A DNA stretch of 64,000 nucleotides from Streptomyces sp. NBC_00554 (GCF_041431135.1 NZ_CP107799.1:3596001-3660000); one strand, 5' to 3'. Positions 40,570 through 50,041 are shown, counted from the first letter of the stretch. Made by a program: numbers and translations. Notes: generated by a model from the letters alone, not told the origin.

Positions 40570-42116
40570 GACGACGAAGCGCGTTCGCCGTACTGACGGC
40601 GGCGGCTCTGCTCGCCGTATCGGCCTGCACGGCGGACAACACGACGGACCCCAAGGCGCCGACAGAACCCACACCCGGCACCCTCCGCGTCCTGGCCTCC
40701 AGTGAACTCAGCGACATGGCACCGGTGTTGGAGAAGATCCAGCAGGACACCGGGATCACGGTGAAGCCCACCTACATGGGCACCCTCGCCGCCGTGGACC
40801 TGCTCGCGCAGGGCAAGGTGGACGGTTCGTACGACGCCCTGTGGCTGTCGTCCAACGACTATCTGCACCTGCGTTCCGACGCGGCGAAGAAGGTCGTGTC
40901 GGAGACGCCGATCATGTCGAGCCCGGTGGCCATCGGGGTCAAGACGGCGACCGTGAGCGAGCTGGGCTGGCAGCCGGACGACGTCACCTGGTCGCAGGTG
41001 GAGAAGGCGGTGGCGGCCGGCAAGCTGACGTACGGCATGACCGATCCGGCACGCTCCAACTCCGGTTTCTCCACGCTGATCTCGGTGGCCTCGGGCCTGT
41101 CCGGAGCGCAGTCGGCGCTGACGGACGCGGACGTGGACAAGGCGACGCCGAAGCTGAAGGAGTTCTTCCAGGGGCAGAAGCTGACCTCGGGTTCCTCGGG
41201 CTGGCTGGCGGCCGCCTACGAGCGCCGCGGCACCGTGGACGCCCTGCTCAACTACGAGTCGGTCCTCAAGGGCATGAAGGGCCTCACCGTCATCCGGCCG
41301 AGCGACGGCGTGGTGACCGCGGACTATCCGCTGACCTCCCTCGCCTCGTCCTCCAAGGAGACCCGCGAGGACGTCCGCCGTCTCACCGAGGCCCTGCGCG
41401 CCCCGGCCGCCCAGCAGCAGATCACCGAGGAGACCCTGCGCCGCCCGGTCGTCGCCTCCGTCGCCCCGGCGACCGGCCTCGACACCAGCAGAAGGCGCGA
41501 ACTCCCCTTCCCCGGCAGCCAGTCGGTCGCCGACGGCCTCCTCGACGCCTATGAGAACAAGCTCCGCCGACCGTCGAGGACCGTATACGTTCTCGACACC
41601 TCGGGCTCCATGCGCGAGGACGGCCGCCTCGACCGGCTCAAGAAGGCGCTCACCGATCTGACGAGCGACTTCCGCGAGCGCGAGGAGGTGACGCTGATGC
41701 CCTTCGGCTCCGAGGTCAAGAGCGTCCGCACGCACGTGGTGCGGCCCGAGGACCCGCAGGCCGGGCTCGACGGCATCCGCAAGGACACCAAGGCGCTCAG
41801 CGCCGAGGGCGACACCGCGATCTTCACCTCGCTGGAGAAGGCGTACGAGCATCTGGGCGCCGACGACGACACGTTCACGTCGATCGTGCTGATGACGGAC
41901 GGCGAGAACACAGCCGGCGCGAGCGCTGACGAGTTCGACGGCTTCTACGGCCGACTGCCCGCCGCCGAGCAGGAGATACCCGTCTTCCCGATCCTCTTCG
42001 GCGACTCCGACCGCGGCGAGCTCCAGCACATCGCCGACCTGACCGGCGGCCGTCTCTTCGACGCCCAGAAGGGCTCGCTCGACGGCGCCTTCGAGGAGAT
42101 CCGTGGCTACCAATAG
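40566..42116 (+). CDS. Lipoprotein with type II binding-protein domain fused to vWA domain
   Basis: 516 residues. Lipoprotein signal (hydrophobic VLTAAALLAV, lipobox SAC at about residue 21). Residues about 38-300 are a type II periplasmic-binding domain (LRVLASSELSDMAPVLEKI, KPTYMGTLAAVDLLAQGKVD, TDPARSNSGFSTLISVASGL). Residues about 338-510 are a von Willebrand A domain with an intact MIDAS start DTSGSM (Asp344) and LMTDGENT. Binding and metal-dependent adhesion domains on one surface lipoprotein suggest ligand-dependent protein-protein interaction. Overlaps TelA and the next gene, so tightly coupled. Confidence 0.88.
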   Translation: MRRRSAFAVLTAAALLAVSACTADNTTDPKAPTEPTPGTLRVLASSELSDMAPVLEKIQQDTGITVKPTYMGTLAAVDLLAQGKVDGSYDALWLSSNDYLHLRSDAAKKVVSETPIMSSPVAIGVKTATVSELGWQPDDVTWSQVEKAVAAGKLTYGMTDPARSNSGFSTLISVASGLSGAQSALTDADVDKATPKLKEFFQGQKLTSGSSGWLAAAYERRGTVDALLNYESVLKGMKGLTVIRPSDGVVTADYPLTSLASSSKETREDVRRLTEALRAPAAQQQITEETLRRPVVASVAPATGLDTSRRRELPFPGSQSVADGLLDAYENKLRRPSRTVYVLDTSGSMREDGRLDRLKKALTDLTSDFREREEVTLMPFGSEVKSVRTHVVRPEDPQAGLDGIRKDTKALSAEGDTAIFTSLEKAYEHLGADDDTFTSIVLMTDGENTAGASADEFDGFYGRLPAAEQEIPVFPILFGDSDRGELQHIADLTGGRLFDAQKGSLDGAFEEIRGYQ

Positions 42117-42726
42117 GACCAAGGGGACCAGCCGGTTCATGGGCTACTTGGAGTCCCGCAAGAACCTCGCCGGGAGCGCGGGCGGGATCGCCGGGCTCGC
42201 GCTGACCTTCACGGGGCTCGCGGGCGCGTACTGGCCCGCCGTCGTCCTCGGTCTGTACGGCGCGGGCGCCCTGATCGCGCCGCCGGAACGCCCGCCGCTC
42301 CCCGACTTCCCGGACCCGTCCGCCCAACTCGACGAACTGCGCGGTGACTTCGGCAAACTGCGCGAGTACCTGGACGGCGTCGAGCTGCCGCCCGCGGCGG
42401 CCGGCCGCCTCACCGAGCTCACCGAACTCCTCACCGCCCTGCTGGACCCCGGCTGGGTCGCCGCGGTCCTCGCGCAGGACCCGGAGGGGGTGCACACCCT
42501 GTCCCGGGCCGTACGGCAGGACATTCCCGAGGCCGTCGACACCTTCGTACGGACGCGGTGGTGGACCCGGATGACACCCGGCACCGAACCGCCGGAACGC
42601 CACCTGGAGCGCCAACTCGCCGTGCTCCACGAGGAGTCGGAACGGCTGGCGGCACAGCTGCGGGAGACGGAGGCGCGGCGGCAGGAGTCGCTCACACGGT
42701 ATCTGGAGGACCGGGGGCGCTCTTAG
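42103..42726 (+). CDS. Hypothetical membrane protein of the TelA operon
   Basis: 207 residues from GTG 42103, overlapping the SBP-vWA gene by 14 bases. Two hydrophobic helices (GGIAGLALTFTGLAGAYWPA, VVLGLYGAGALI) are followed by a cytoplasmic helical domain (LRGDFGKLREYLDG, LTELTELLTALLDPGWVAAV) and a C-terminal coiled coil (RQLAVLHEESERLAAQLRE). No family recognised. It could link the extracellular components to cytoplasmic TelA. Confidence 0.75.
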   Translation: MATNRTKGTSRFMGYLESRKNLAGSAGGIAGLALTFTGLAGAYWPAVVLGLYGAGALIAPPERPPLPDFPDPSAQLDELRGDFGKLREYLDGVELPPAAAGRLTELTELLTALLDPGWVAAVLAQDPEGVHTLSRAVRQDIPEAVDTFVRTRWWTRMTPGTEPPERHLERQLAVLHEESERLAAQLRETEARRQESLTRYLEDRGRS

Positions 42727-42746
42727 CGGAGGTCCCGGGGTACGGG

Positions 42747-44855
42747 TCACGTCTTCTTGCCGATGTCGGCGGAGCGCGCCACGAAGCGGACTGTTCCCCC
42801 GGTCACCCGGAACAGGAACCCTCCGCCGTCCTCGTCGGCCTTGAAGTTCTGCGTGGAGGCATCGAAGCTCATGAGACGGGTGATGCCCTGCCAGGGGCGG
42901 CGCAGGAGTTCCGAGCGCAGGGCGGTGCGGCCGTCGTCGCCGACGGAGGCGAGGCCGTGAGCGGCGAACCGGACGGCGTCGTACGCCTCGGCCGCCCAGG
43001 CGCCCGGGGCGCGTCCGTGGCGGGCGCGGAACGCGGCGGCGAACGCCTTGGTACGGGAGTCGGCGCTCGCGTCGGTGTAGCCCGTACTGATCCTCCAGTC
43101 CTCGCCGACGGCGAGGAAGGGGGCGCCGAGGACGTGCTCGCCCGCGACCCTGGCACCCCGGTGGCCCGCGTCCCGCAACGCGCGGGCGCAGGCGGCGGCG
43201 CGGTCGGGGCTCACCCCGCCGAAGAAGACGGCGTCGCGGGGGCGGGCGGCGATGCGGCGAGCGGCCCCGGTGAAGTCCTCGTCCGCGGCGACCTCCTCCA
43301 CCGACGTCCCGCCGTCGAGCTTGCCGTAGACGGTGATGATGCGGACCGCGGCCAGGCTCTCCGCCTCGGTGGCCAGGTCGTGCACGACCACCGTGCGGGC
43401 GGGTTTGACGACCCGGTTCAGATAGATCACTGCCGCGAACGGGCCGACGGTCTGGGTGGTGCGCAACACGAGGGCGGTGGTGGTGTTGACGACCTCCAGG
43501 GCCTCGGTGTCGGCACGGGTGACGAGCACGGTCAGCCGGGCCTTCGTACACGGGGCGAGGGCAGCGGGCACGGTCGCGTTCGTGCCCGCGGCGATCACCA
43601 CGGACACGTCCGGGTCGGCGGCCAGCCGGGCGGCCGTCGCGGCGGAGCCCGTCGCGGTGCCGCCGTCGTCCGCGGTGCGCAGCACGAGGTCCACGGTGCG
43701 CCGGGCGTCCTGGTTGTGCTGCTCGACGGCGAGGAGGGCGCCGCGCCGGTGGTCGGTGAAGTAGGGGTCGTCCGGGCTGCCGAGCAGCGTGACCACGTGG
43801 CGGGACCGCCGTACGGAGCCGGTGTTCGCCGACGCGTCGGCCCGGCCCCACTCCCACCACGCGCCCGCCCCGGCCACCGCGATGACACCGAGCGCGGCCC
43901 CGGCGACGAGCAGGCGCCGCCGGGTGGGCGAGGGCGGTGCGTCCACGGGGGAGGGCCCGGCGAGCATGGTGGGGTCGGGAACGGGCAGGTCGAGGACGCG
44001 TGCGGCACGGGCGGCGACCAGGGCCGGCAGCCCTTCGGGCAGCCACTCGTCCACGGCGAACTCGCCGAAGACGTCCTGGAGTTCACGGGCGCTCGGGCGC
44101 CGCTCCGGTTCCTTCGCCAGACATCGCCGTACGGTCCGGTCGAGGCTCTCCGGTACGCCGTCCAGGTCCGGCTCCTCCCGCACGGTCCGGTACAGCACGG
44201 CCGCGGCGCCGCCGGTGCCGAACGGCGGCCGGCCGGTGGCCGTGTGGGCGAGGACGCAGCCGAGCGAGAAGACGTCGCTGGGCGGACCCACGGTGTGCCC
44301 GCGGGCCTGCTCGGGCGAGAGGTAGCCGGGGGAGCCCACGACGGTGCCGTCCGTGGTGAGCGCGGTCGCGCCGACGGCCCGCGCGATCCCGAAGTCGATC
44401 AGGCGCGGCCCGTCCGCGGCCAGCAGCACGTTCGCGGGCTTGACGTCCCGATGGACCAGCCCGGCCGCGTGCACCCCGTCCAACGCCTCGGCCAGCACGG
44501 CACCGAGGCTGCGCAGCTGCGCCTCGGGCCAGGGTCCGCGCAGCGCCACGGCCTCGGCGAGGGACGGTCCGGGCACATAGGCGGTGGCCAGCCACGGGGA
44601 GCGGGCGTCGGCGTCGGCCGCGACGACCGGCACGGTCCACCGGCTGGTGAGGCGCGCGGCCAGCTCGGCCTCGCGGCGGAAGCGGGCGCGGAAGCCGGGG
44701 TCGTCCGCATACTCGGCGCGGATCACCTTCAGCGCGCACCACGCGCCGTGCGGCGAGCGCGCCAGGTAGACGACGCCCATGCCGCCCGCGCCGAGCCGGC
44801 CGGCGAGCCGGTGGCCGCCGATCAGGGACGGATCGGCGGGCAGGAGCCGTTCCAC
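42747..44855 (-). CDS. Ser/Thr protein kinase fused to extracellular Leu/Ile/Val-type binding domain
   Basis: 702 residues. The Hanks-type kinase domain (1-265) is intact: Gly loop GAGGMG (22-27), Lys43, HRDVKPAN (Asp137), DFG (154-156). One membrane helix (about 315-334, LLVAGAALGVIAVAGAGAW) leads to a type I periplasmic-binding domain (355-702; DDPYFTDHRRGALLAVEQHN, VSVVIAAGTNATVPA, YDAVRFAAHGLASV). The topology predicts a receptor kinase sensing a small molecule outside. It converges with the TelA operon and lies 61 bases downstream of a paralogous kinase. Confidence 0.92.
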   Translation of the reverse strand: MERLLPADPSLIGGHRLAGRLGAGGMGVVYLARSPHGAWCALKVIRAEYADDPGFRARFRREAELAARLTSRWTVPVVAADADARSPWLATAYVPGPSLAEAVALRGPWPEAQLRSLGAVLAEALDGVHAAGLVHRDVKPANVLLAADGPRLIDFGIARAVGATALTTDGTVVGSPGYLSPEQARGHTVGPPSDVFSLGCVLAHTATGRPPFGTGGAAAVLYRTVREEPDLDGVPESLDRTVRRCLAKEPERRPSARELQDVFGEFAVDEWLPEGLPALVAARAARVLDLPVPDPTMLAGPSPVDAPPSPTRRRLLVAGAALGVIAVAGAGAWWEWGRADASANTGSVRRSRHVVTLLGSPDDPYFTDHRRGALLAVEQHNQDARRTVDLVLRTADDGGTATGSAATAARLAADPDVSVVIAAGTNATVPAALAPCTKARLTVLVTRADTEALEVVNTTTALVLRTTQTVGPFAAVIYLNRVVKPARTVVVHDLATEAESLAAVRIITVYGKLDGGTSVEEVAADEDFTGAARRIAARPRDAVFFGGVSPDRAAACARALRDAGHRGARVAGEHVLGAPFLAVGEDWRISTGYTDASADSRTKAFAAAFRARHGRAPGAWAAEAYDAVRFAAHGLASVGDDGRTALRSELLRRPWQGITRLMSFDASTQNFKADEDGGGFLFRVTGGTVRFVARSADIGKKT

Positions 44856-44916
44856 GTCAGCCGCCTCCGTTTCCCTGTCGTTCCCGCCCGCCGGTTCCGG
44901 GCCTCACTCCAGCACT

Positions 44917-47094
44917 TCAGCCCTGGCTCTGCGCCGCGCGGTTCAGATCGCCGAGTGATCCCAGCTGTCTGAACCGCCCGCCACGGACCTCGTGGACGAA
45001 GGTCTCGTCCGCCCAGCCCGTCGAGCTGTTGTCGTACTGGTGGAAGTCGCCGAAGGCGTACGTCCGGGCGATGCCCTGGTACTTCACCTTCGCCAGCCGC
45101 ACAGCGAGATCGGCCCGCACCGGCCGCCGACGTGCCCCGGCCGGGACCGTGCGGGCGAACTCGGCGAGCAGCATCCCCACGCTGTCGTAAGCCTCGGTCG
45201 CGTACGGCTCCGGAGCGCTGCCGTAGCGCTTCCGCCAGGCCGCGGTGAAGTCCTTGGCCCGCTTCGTCGTCAGTACGGAGGGGTCCACGGCGTCCGTCAC
45301 CACGAACCAGCCGTCGCCCGCCGCACCCGCGAGGCGCGGGAAGTCCGAGCCGTACAACTGGTGCTGCATCCAGCGCGGTCCGGTGAAGCCGGCCGTGGCC
45401 AGGTACCGGGCCGTGCGGACGGTGGCGTCCAGGGGGCCCAGGTACGCGAAGGCCCCGACACCGGCGGCGAGCAGTTCGCGCACCGCTTTCGGGCCGTCGT
45501 CCGTGTCCTCCGCGACGACGCGGGGCACGACCTCGCTCTTGAGGATGTTGCGCCAGTTGCCGACCACCTGGGTGCCCTGGTCCTGCATGGCAGGGCCCCC
45601 GGCCCGGTCGATCACGACGCCGGCCCGCACCACCTGTTGGGTTATGAAGGCGTGCAGTCCGATCCAGCCGCCGAGCGCGGCGTGGGCGGGGCCGCTCTGG
45701 AACGAGGTCTTCGGCGACGTCAGGAAGTAGTCCTGCTGGCCCGTGGTGCTGGAGACATGGGTCAGCCCCGCCGCACCGTAGACGGCCGCGGCCCTCTGCA
45801 TGGGGAGCTCGGCGACCGGTCCCAGCACGGCGACGACGTTCCGGTCGGCGGTGAACTTACGGGCCACTTCCTGAGCGGTGTCCGCGTCGCCCTGGTCGGC
45901 GAGGACCTTCACCTTCAGGTCGTAGGAGCGCTTGGGCGTGGCGTTGTGCTCGGCGACGGCGAGGCGGGCGGCGCGTTCACTGGCCCGGCTGACGGCGGCC
46001 TCACTCGTGCTGGTGGTCGTGTGCACGCCGAGTACGTACAGGGGACGCCCACTGCTCGCGGACGGTTTCCCGTCGTCCTCCGACGCCCACACCGCCGCTC
46101 CGGTTCCGCCGCCCGCGAGCAGCAGCGCACCGCCGGCCAGCAGCAGGCGGCGGCGTGCCGGGTGCCGGGCGGGGACGGCCGGATCGTCCACGATCGTGGG
46201 TTCGACGTCCGGGAAGGCGAGGCTCTCGGCAGCCCGTGCGGCGACCATCCGGGCGACGGGGTCGGGGAGCCAGCCGCCGGAGGCGTCCGGAGCGTCATCG
46301 GCGAGCAGGCCGCGTATCTCGTCGGCCGTGGGCCGCGCGGCCGGGTCCTTGGCCAGGCAGCGTTCCACCAGGGGCCGTAACTCGCCCTCCACACGATCGA
46401 GTTCGGGCTCGTCGTGGACCGTGCGGTACATCAGGGCATCCGGCGTGCCGGTGCCGAAGGGAGGAGTGCCGGTCGCGGCGTACGCCAGCGCGCAGCCCAG
46501 TGCGAAGACGTCGCTCGCGGATGTGGCGGACTGCCCCTGGGCCTGCTCCGGGGCCAGGAAACCGGGGGTGCCGACCACGAGCCCGGACGCGGTCAGTGCC
46601 GTGTCGTCGGCGGCGCGCGCGATGCCGAAGTCGATCAGGCGCGGTCCGTCCAGGGCGAGCAGTACGTTGCCCGGCTTGACGTCCCGGTGTACGAGCCCGG
46701 CCGTGTGCACTGCATTCAGGGCCCCGGCCAGCAGCCCGCCCAGGACGCGTACGGCACGCGACGGCAGTGGGCCGTGCGCGGCGACCGCCTCGGCGATGGA
46801 GGGCCCGGGGACGAACGCGGTGGCCAGCCACGGCTCGCGTGCCTCGGCGTCCGCGTCCAGGACGGGAACCACCCAGGGGCTGTCCACCCTTCGCGCCAGC
46901 TCCACCTCCCGCGCGAACCGGGCCCGGAAGTCGTCCTCGTCGGCGCCCTCCCCCCGGATCACCTTGACCGCGGCGAGTGCCCCGGAGTCGGTGCGCCCGA
47001 GGTAGACGACGCCCATGCCGCCCGCGCCGAGCCGCCGCAGCAGCCGGAACCCCGCGATGCGGGACGGGTCGGAGGACCGCAGCGGTTCGCTCAC
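44917..47094 (-). CDS. Paralogous Ser/Thr protein kinase with Leu/Ile/Val-type binding domain
   Basis: 725 residues from GTG 47094. Kinase domain: GAGGMG (23-28), Lys44, HRDVKPGN (Asp138), DFG (155-157). Membrane helix about 316-336, then a type I binding domain (352-725; SERAARLAVAEHNATPKRSY, NVVAVLGPVAELPMQ, THVSSTTGQQDYF, TEAYDSVGMLLAEFA). Layout equals its neighbour, indicating tandem duplication followed by divergence in the ligand domain. The GTG overlaps the stop of the upstream lipoprotein gene as GTGA. Sequence further upstream in the same frame belongs to that gene's shadow and was excluded. Confidence 0.92.
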   Translation of the reverse strand: MSEPLRSSDPSRIAGFRLLRRLGAGGMGVVYLGRTDSGALAAVKVIRGEGADEDDFRARFAREVELARRVDSPWVVPVLDADAEAREPWLATAFVPGPSIAEAVAAHGPLPSRAVRVLGGLLAGALNAVHTAGLVHRDVKPGNVLLALDGPRLIDFGIARAADDTALTASGLVVGTPGFLAPEQAQGQSATSASDVFALGCALAYAATGTPPFGTGTPDALMYRTVHDEPELDRVEGELRPLVERCLAKDPAARPTADEIRGLLADDAPDASGGWLPDPVARMVAARAAESLAFPDVEPTIVDDPAVPARHPARRRLLLAGGALLLAGGGTGAAVWASEDDGKPSASSGRPLYVLGVHTTTSTSEAAVSRASERAARLAVAEHNATPKRSYDLKVKVLADQGDADTAQEVARKFTADRNVVAVLGPVAELPMQRAAAVYGAAGLTHVSSTTGQQDYFLTSPKTSFQSGPAHAALGGWIGLHAFITQQVVRAGVVIDRAGGPAMQDQGTQVVGNWRNILKSEVVPRVVAEDTDDGPKAVRELLAAGVGAFAYLGPLDATVRTARYLATAGFTGPRWMQHQLYGSDFPRLAGAAGDGWFVVTDAVDPSVLTTKRAKDFTAAWRKRYGSAPEPYATEAYDSVGMLLAEFARTVPAGARRRPVRADLAVRLAKVKYQGIARTYAFGDFHQYDNSSTGWADETFVHEVRGGRFRQLGSLGDLNRAAQSQG

Positions 47095-47936
47095 TGTCCC
47101 GCCCCCTTCGTCTCGGTCGGTTCCGCGGTGGCACTCGCATCGCCCGCCTTGCCCCGGCCGTCGATGCTCGCCGCGACGAAGGTCATTCCCCTGCCCATGT
47201 CGGTGGTGACGGTGGAGTCCTCGGCCTCGGTCCGGCCCGAGCCGTGCCGCGCGGTCGCGGCCAGGGTGACCGACCCCAGCCGGAACTTGTACCAGTCGAA
47301 GGGATGCGCCTTGCCGCCGGCGGCGACCCAGTTCCCGCTCTCCGTCAGGTCGTCGTCGGAGATCACGGGTCGCCCGTCGGCGAACGCGTCGACCCGGGAG
47401 TACAGGCCGCGCACCCGGTCCGTGGCGTTCAGTTGCTGCTCGGGGCAGCGCAGCGCCTCCTCCAGCGACCCGGCCATGTCGCGCCGTGCCGACACGACGT
47501 CCTGGTGCACGGTGACGGTCAACGACACGTACACCGGCCCCTTGCCGCCCTTCGTCGGCAGCTCGTACATCCGCGTGAGACTGGCCAGTACGGTGTTCGG
47601 CAGCGCCTCGCGCCGCCACAGGCAGTCCTCGCCGAGTACGGCCCACTCGGCCGGATCGCTCTCGAAGGGATCGCGTTTGCGGTACCCGGTGCCGAAGTAG
47701 TCGGGGCGCACGGTGAGTTCACGAACGAAGGCGACGGCCTCGGCCCGCGTCCTCGGTGCCCGGTCCTCGGCGAGCGTGTACGGCTCGTTCACGGGCGACG
47801 CCGAGGCCGAAGGAGACGCGCCGGAGCTCTTCTTCGGTGTCCCCTCCGTCTTGGGCTCATCGCCCGCTCCACTGGTACACCCCGCCAGCAGCAGCACCCC
47901 CGCCGCCACGGCCAAGGTTGGCCTCCACCCGGTCAT
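47091..47936 (-). CDS. Hypothetical lipoprotein coupled to the kinase pair
   Basis: 281 residues. Lipoprotein signal with lipobox LLAGC, a Ser/Pro/Lys linker, then an extracellular domain with two cysteines (GEDCLWRRE, ALRCPEQQL) and a YVSLTVTVHQDVVSARRDMA strand. No family recognised; the cysteine spacing and position recall the extracellular sensor domains of PknH-type kinases, but this is tentative. Overlap with the kinase gene start implies they act together. Confidence 0.75.
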   Translation of the reverse strand: MTGWRPTLAVAAGVLLLAGCTSGAGDEPKTEGTPKKSSGASPSASASPVNEPYTLAEDRAPRTRAEAVAFVRELTVRPDYFGTGYRKRDPFESDPAEWAVLGEDCLWRREALPNTVLASLTRMYELPTKGGKGPVYVSLTVTVHQDVVSARRDMAGSLEEALRCPEQQLNATDRVRGLYSRVDAFADGRPVISDDDLTESGNWVAAGGKAHPFDWYKFRLGSVTLAATARHGSGRTEAEDSTVTTDMGRGMTFVAASIDGRGKAGDASATAEPTETKGAGQ

Positions 47937-48064
47937 GCGTCACTCCCACCCCTATGCCCGCACCCCTGTAATCAGTGTGGCGCATGTAAACGCACTTGGG
48001 TGCCAACTACCCTTACAAACATGAGCAGTTATGGGCTTTGACGGCGGAGCATGGCGCTGTGGAT

Positions 48065-49219
48065 TCATCCTGGCCGCACCACGATGATCACCAGGATCAG
48101 CACCGCCAGGATCAGCAGGCCGACCTTCAGGGCCGCGGGCCACGGCTGCGTCTCCTCCGGCGGCACGTCCGGCACCGGAACCGGCACCGGCCCGTTGAAC
48201 ACGTCGTGCCCCGTGACCGCCGCCCGCGTGCACCACGGGCAGGTCGGCAGATGGGACCCGTACGCGTGCAGCGGGCGGTTCCGGCAGACCCGTACCAGCG
48301 CGCGTTCCCTGTCCAGGGCGCGCAGCCACGCCTCCGCCTGGGGGCGCGCGGCGGGGGCCTGTACGCCGGGGCCGAAGGCGGTGCGGGCCAGGGTGAGGAG
48401 TTCCGGGGGCAGCACGGAGGGGTCGACGGTGCCGCGCGGGATGACGACCAGTTCGGGGCGTACGACGTAGGAGCAGCTGGCGGCGATGTTGTCCTTGACG
48501 GTCGACTCGGAGGCGCTGTCGTGCGGGACGCCGCCGAAGGGGTGGTTGCCCGCCGTGAGCAGCTGGTAGACGAGGACGGCGAGGGCGAAGTCGTCGGTGG
48601 CGCGGGTGGCGGGGCCGCCGGCCTGGCGCTCGGGGGACGAGTAGTCGGTGGTGTGCATCAGGCAGGGGAAGGGTTCCCCGGTCACCGGGTCGGTGAAGGC
48701 GATGGAGTCGCAGTCGAGGAAGGTGACGAAGCCGTTCCCGTCGACGACGACGTTGCTGCTGGAGAAGTCGCCGATGACGAGGTTGTCGTAGTGCATACGG
48801 GCCGTCATGAAGGCGAGGTTCCAGGAGACGCCGAGCAGGAAGCGCCAGTCCGCCCGTCCGGGGAAGAGTTTGAGGCGCTGGGCGCGGGTGAACAGGCCGA
48901 TCAGCTGGACGTGCTGGGGTTCGCCGAAGCGGCGCATGGCGTAGCCGAGGAACTCGCCCCGGGGGCCGCGGGCGAGCGCGGTGGGCCAGGCCAGTTCGGG
49001 TGGCTGGGAGGCGTTGGTGGGGCGGGCGGCGAGCGGGGACATGGTCAGCATCCGCGTCAGCCGGCGCTCCTGTTCGGGTCCTGGCGGTTCGCGGTAGAGC
49101 TTGACGACGATGCCGTCGTCGCCGACGACCGGGTAGACGGCCGCCTGGCCGCCGCCCTTCAGGGGCAGTTCCGCCAGGACGACGGGCTTCCCGTCCAGGA
49201 ACACCGTGAGGCCGCTCAT
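48065..49219 (-). CDS. Degenerate protein kinase-like protein with zinc site and C-terminal membrane helix (TerY-P-type)
   Basis: 384 residues. N-terminal lobe with Lys40 (GIVVKLYRE); the catalytic loop is ARMHYDNLVIGDFSSSNVVV, where GDFSSSN replaces HRDxxxxN (Asp151, Asn156), and LDCDS replaces DFG (Asp171). Catalytic Asp, Asn and metal Asp are therefore kept. C-terminal CRNRPLHAY and CPWC form a probable zinc site, followed by a tail helix (ALKVGLLILAVLILVIIVV). This matches the kinase partner of TerY-P phospho-signalling triads. The ATG overlaps the PP2C stop. Confidence 0.82.
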   Translation of the reverse strand: MSGLTVFLDGKPVVLAELPLKGGGQAAVYPVVGDDGIVVKLYREPPGPEQERRLTRMLTMSPLAARPTNASQPPELAWPTALARGPRGEFLGYAMRRFGEPQHVQLIGLFTRAQRLKLFPGRADWRFLLGVSWNLAFMTARMHYDNLVIGDFSSSNVVVDGNGFVTFLDCDSIAFTDPVTGEPFPCLMHTTDYSSPERQAGGPATRATDDFALAVLVYQLLTAGNHPFGGVPHDSASESTVKDNIAASCSYVVRPELVVIPRGTVDPSVLPPELLTLARTAFGPGVQAPAARPQAEAWLRALDRERALVRVCRNRPLHAYGSHLPTCPWCTRAAVTGHDVFNGPVPVPVPDVPPEETQPWPAALKVGLLILAVLILVIIVVRPG

Positions 49220-50013
49220 GGCCGCGCCTTGCGCACGGCCCGCAGCAGCGTCTTGTCGTCGGCGTTCAGGGCGGTGAGGCGGTCCGACCTGAGCAGCGTG
49301 GCGAGTCCCTCGTGGGCGTCGTCGGTGACCGTGTCCAGGGAGCGGAACACGGCGTCGGCGAAGGACGCGTTCGGCGACTGCGCCCCGGAGGCGGCCCGGG
49401 TGAGCGCGGCCTGCACGAGCCCGTCGGTGGAGAGCAGCACGCCGTCGATCCCCTCGTCTGACACACAGTCGGTGTGCACCCAGCGGGCCGCGTCCGGCGA
49501 GGTGAGGAAGACCGTCTCGTTGCTGTACTCGCTGGCCGCCCGCGGCTGTGGCAGCAGATGGAACTGCCGCTCCCCGTCCTCCGTACCGGCTCGCAGTACG
49601 ACGAAGCCGTCGCCGACGGTGAGCTGGCCCAGCCAGCCGGGGGCGAGCACCACGACGGTGAGCGTGGTGGCGAAGTCGGCGGCGTCGGCCCCTGTCCTGT
49701 CCAGGAAGACCTTGCTGACATCGTGGAAGGCGTCTTCGAGCAGTTCGTGGACGGCCTCTCCTGGCCGGCAGTCGGCCGCCGCGTCGGCCCGCCGCGCGAA
49801 GTGCTCGGTGGCCAGCTCGACCGCGAGCCTCGACCCCTCCTCGGAGCGCGGACGGCTGCCCGCGCCGTCCGCGACCGCGAGGACCGCCACGTACGCCGAC
49901 GCCTTGTAGGCGCAGGCGTCCTGGCAGGGCAGGCCCTGGCGGCGGTGGCGGTAGCCCTCGACGCTCATGCCGTGGATGCGCCACGGCGATTCCTGCTTTT
50001 CCGCTCCGGCCAT
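49216..50013 (-). CDS. PP2C-family protein phosphatase (TerY-P triad)
   Basis: 265 residues. PP2C signatures include QGLPCQDACAY, VLAVADGAGSRPRSEEGSRL with the metal-binding Asp in ADGAG, ATTLTVVVLAPGWLGQLTVG and a LLSTDGLV strand. It should dephosphorylate Ser/Thr on the products of the adjacent kinase or the vWA protein. Gene order vWA, PP2C, kinase with ATGA coupling to the kinase is the standard TerY-P arrangement. Confidence 0.88.
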   Translation of the reverse strand: MAGAEKQESPWRIHGMSVEGYRHRRQGLPCQDACAYKASAYVAVLAVADGAGSRPRSEEGSRLAVELATEHFARRADAAADCRPGEAVHELLEDAFHDVSKVFLDRTGADAADFATTLTVVVLAPGWLGQLTVGDGFVVLRAGTEDGERQFHLLPQPRAASEYSNETVFLTSPDAARWVHTDCVSDEGIDGVLLSTDGLVQAALTRAASGAQSPNASFADAVFRSLDTVTDDAHEGLATLLRSDRLTALNADDKTLLRAVRKARP

Positions 50014-50041
50014 GAGTCAGGATCCCCATCCGGTCATTCGG

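Noticed and set aside
42558..44972. Plus-strand open frame of about 800 codons
   Set aside because: Exactly antisense to a complete Ser/Thr kinase gene; its translation is repetitive Gly/Val/Asp sequence without motifs.
44917..47646. Longer kinase gene starting at 47646
   Set aside because: The extra 184 codons are antisense-like Arg/Gly sequence over the lipoprotein gene. GTG 47094 gives the normal kinase N-terminus.
48065..50029. Single large gene joining the kinase-like protein to upstream sequence
   Set aside because: The upstream half is a frame shadow of the PP2C gene, which has intact motifs in another frame. The true kinase start is ATG 49219, overlapping the PP2C stop.
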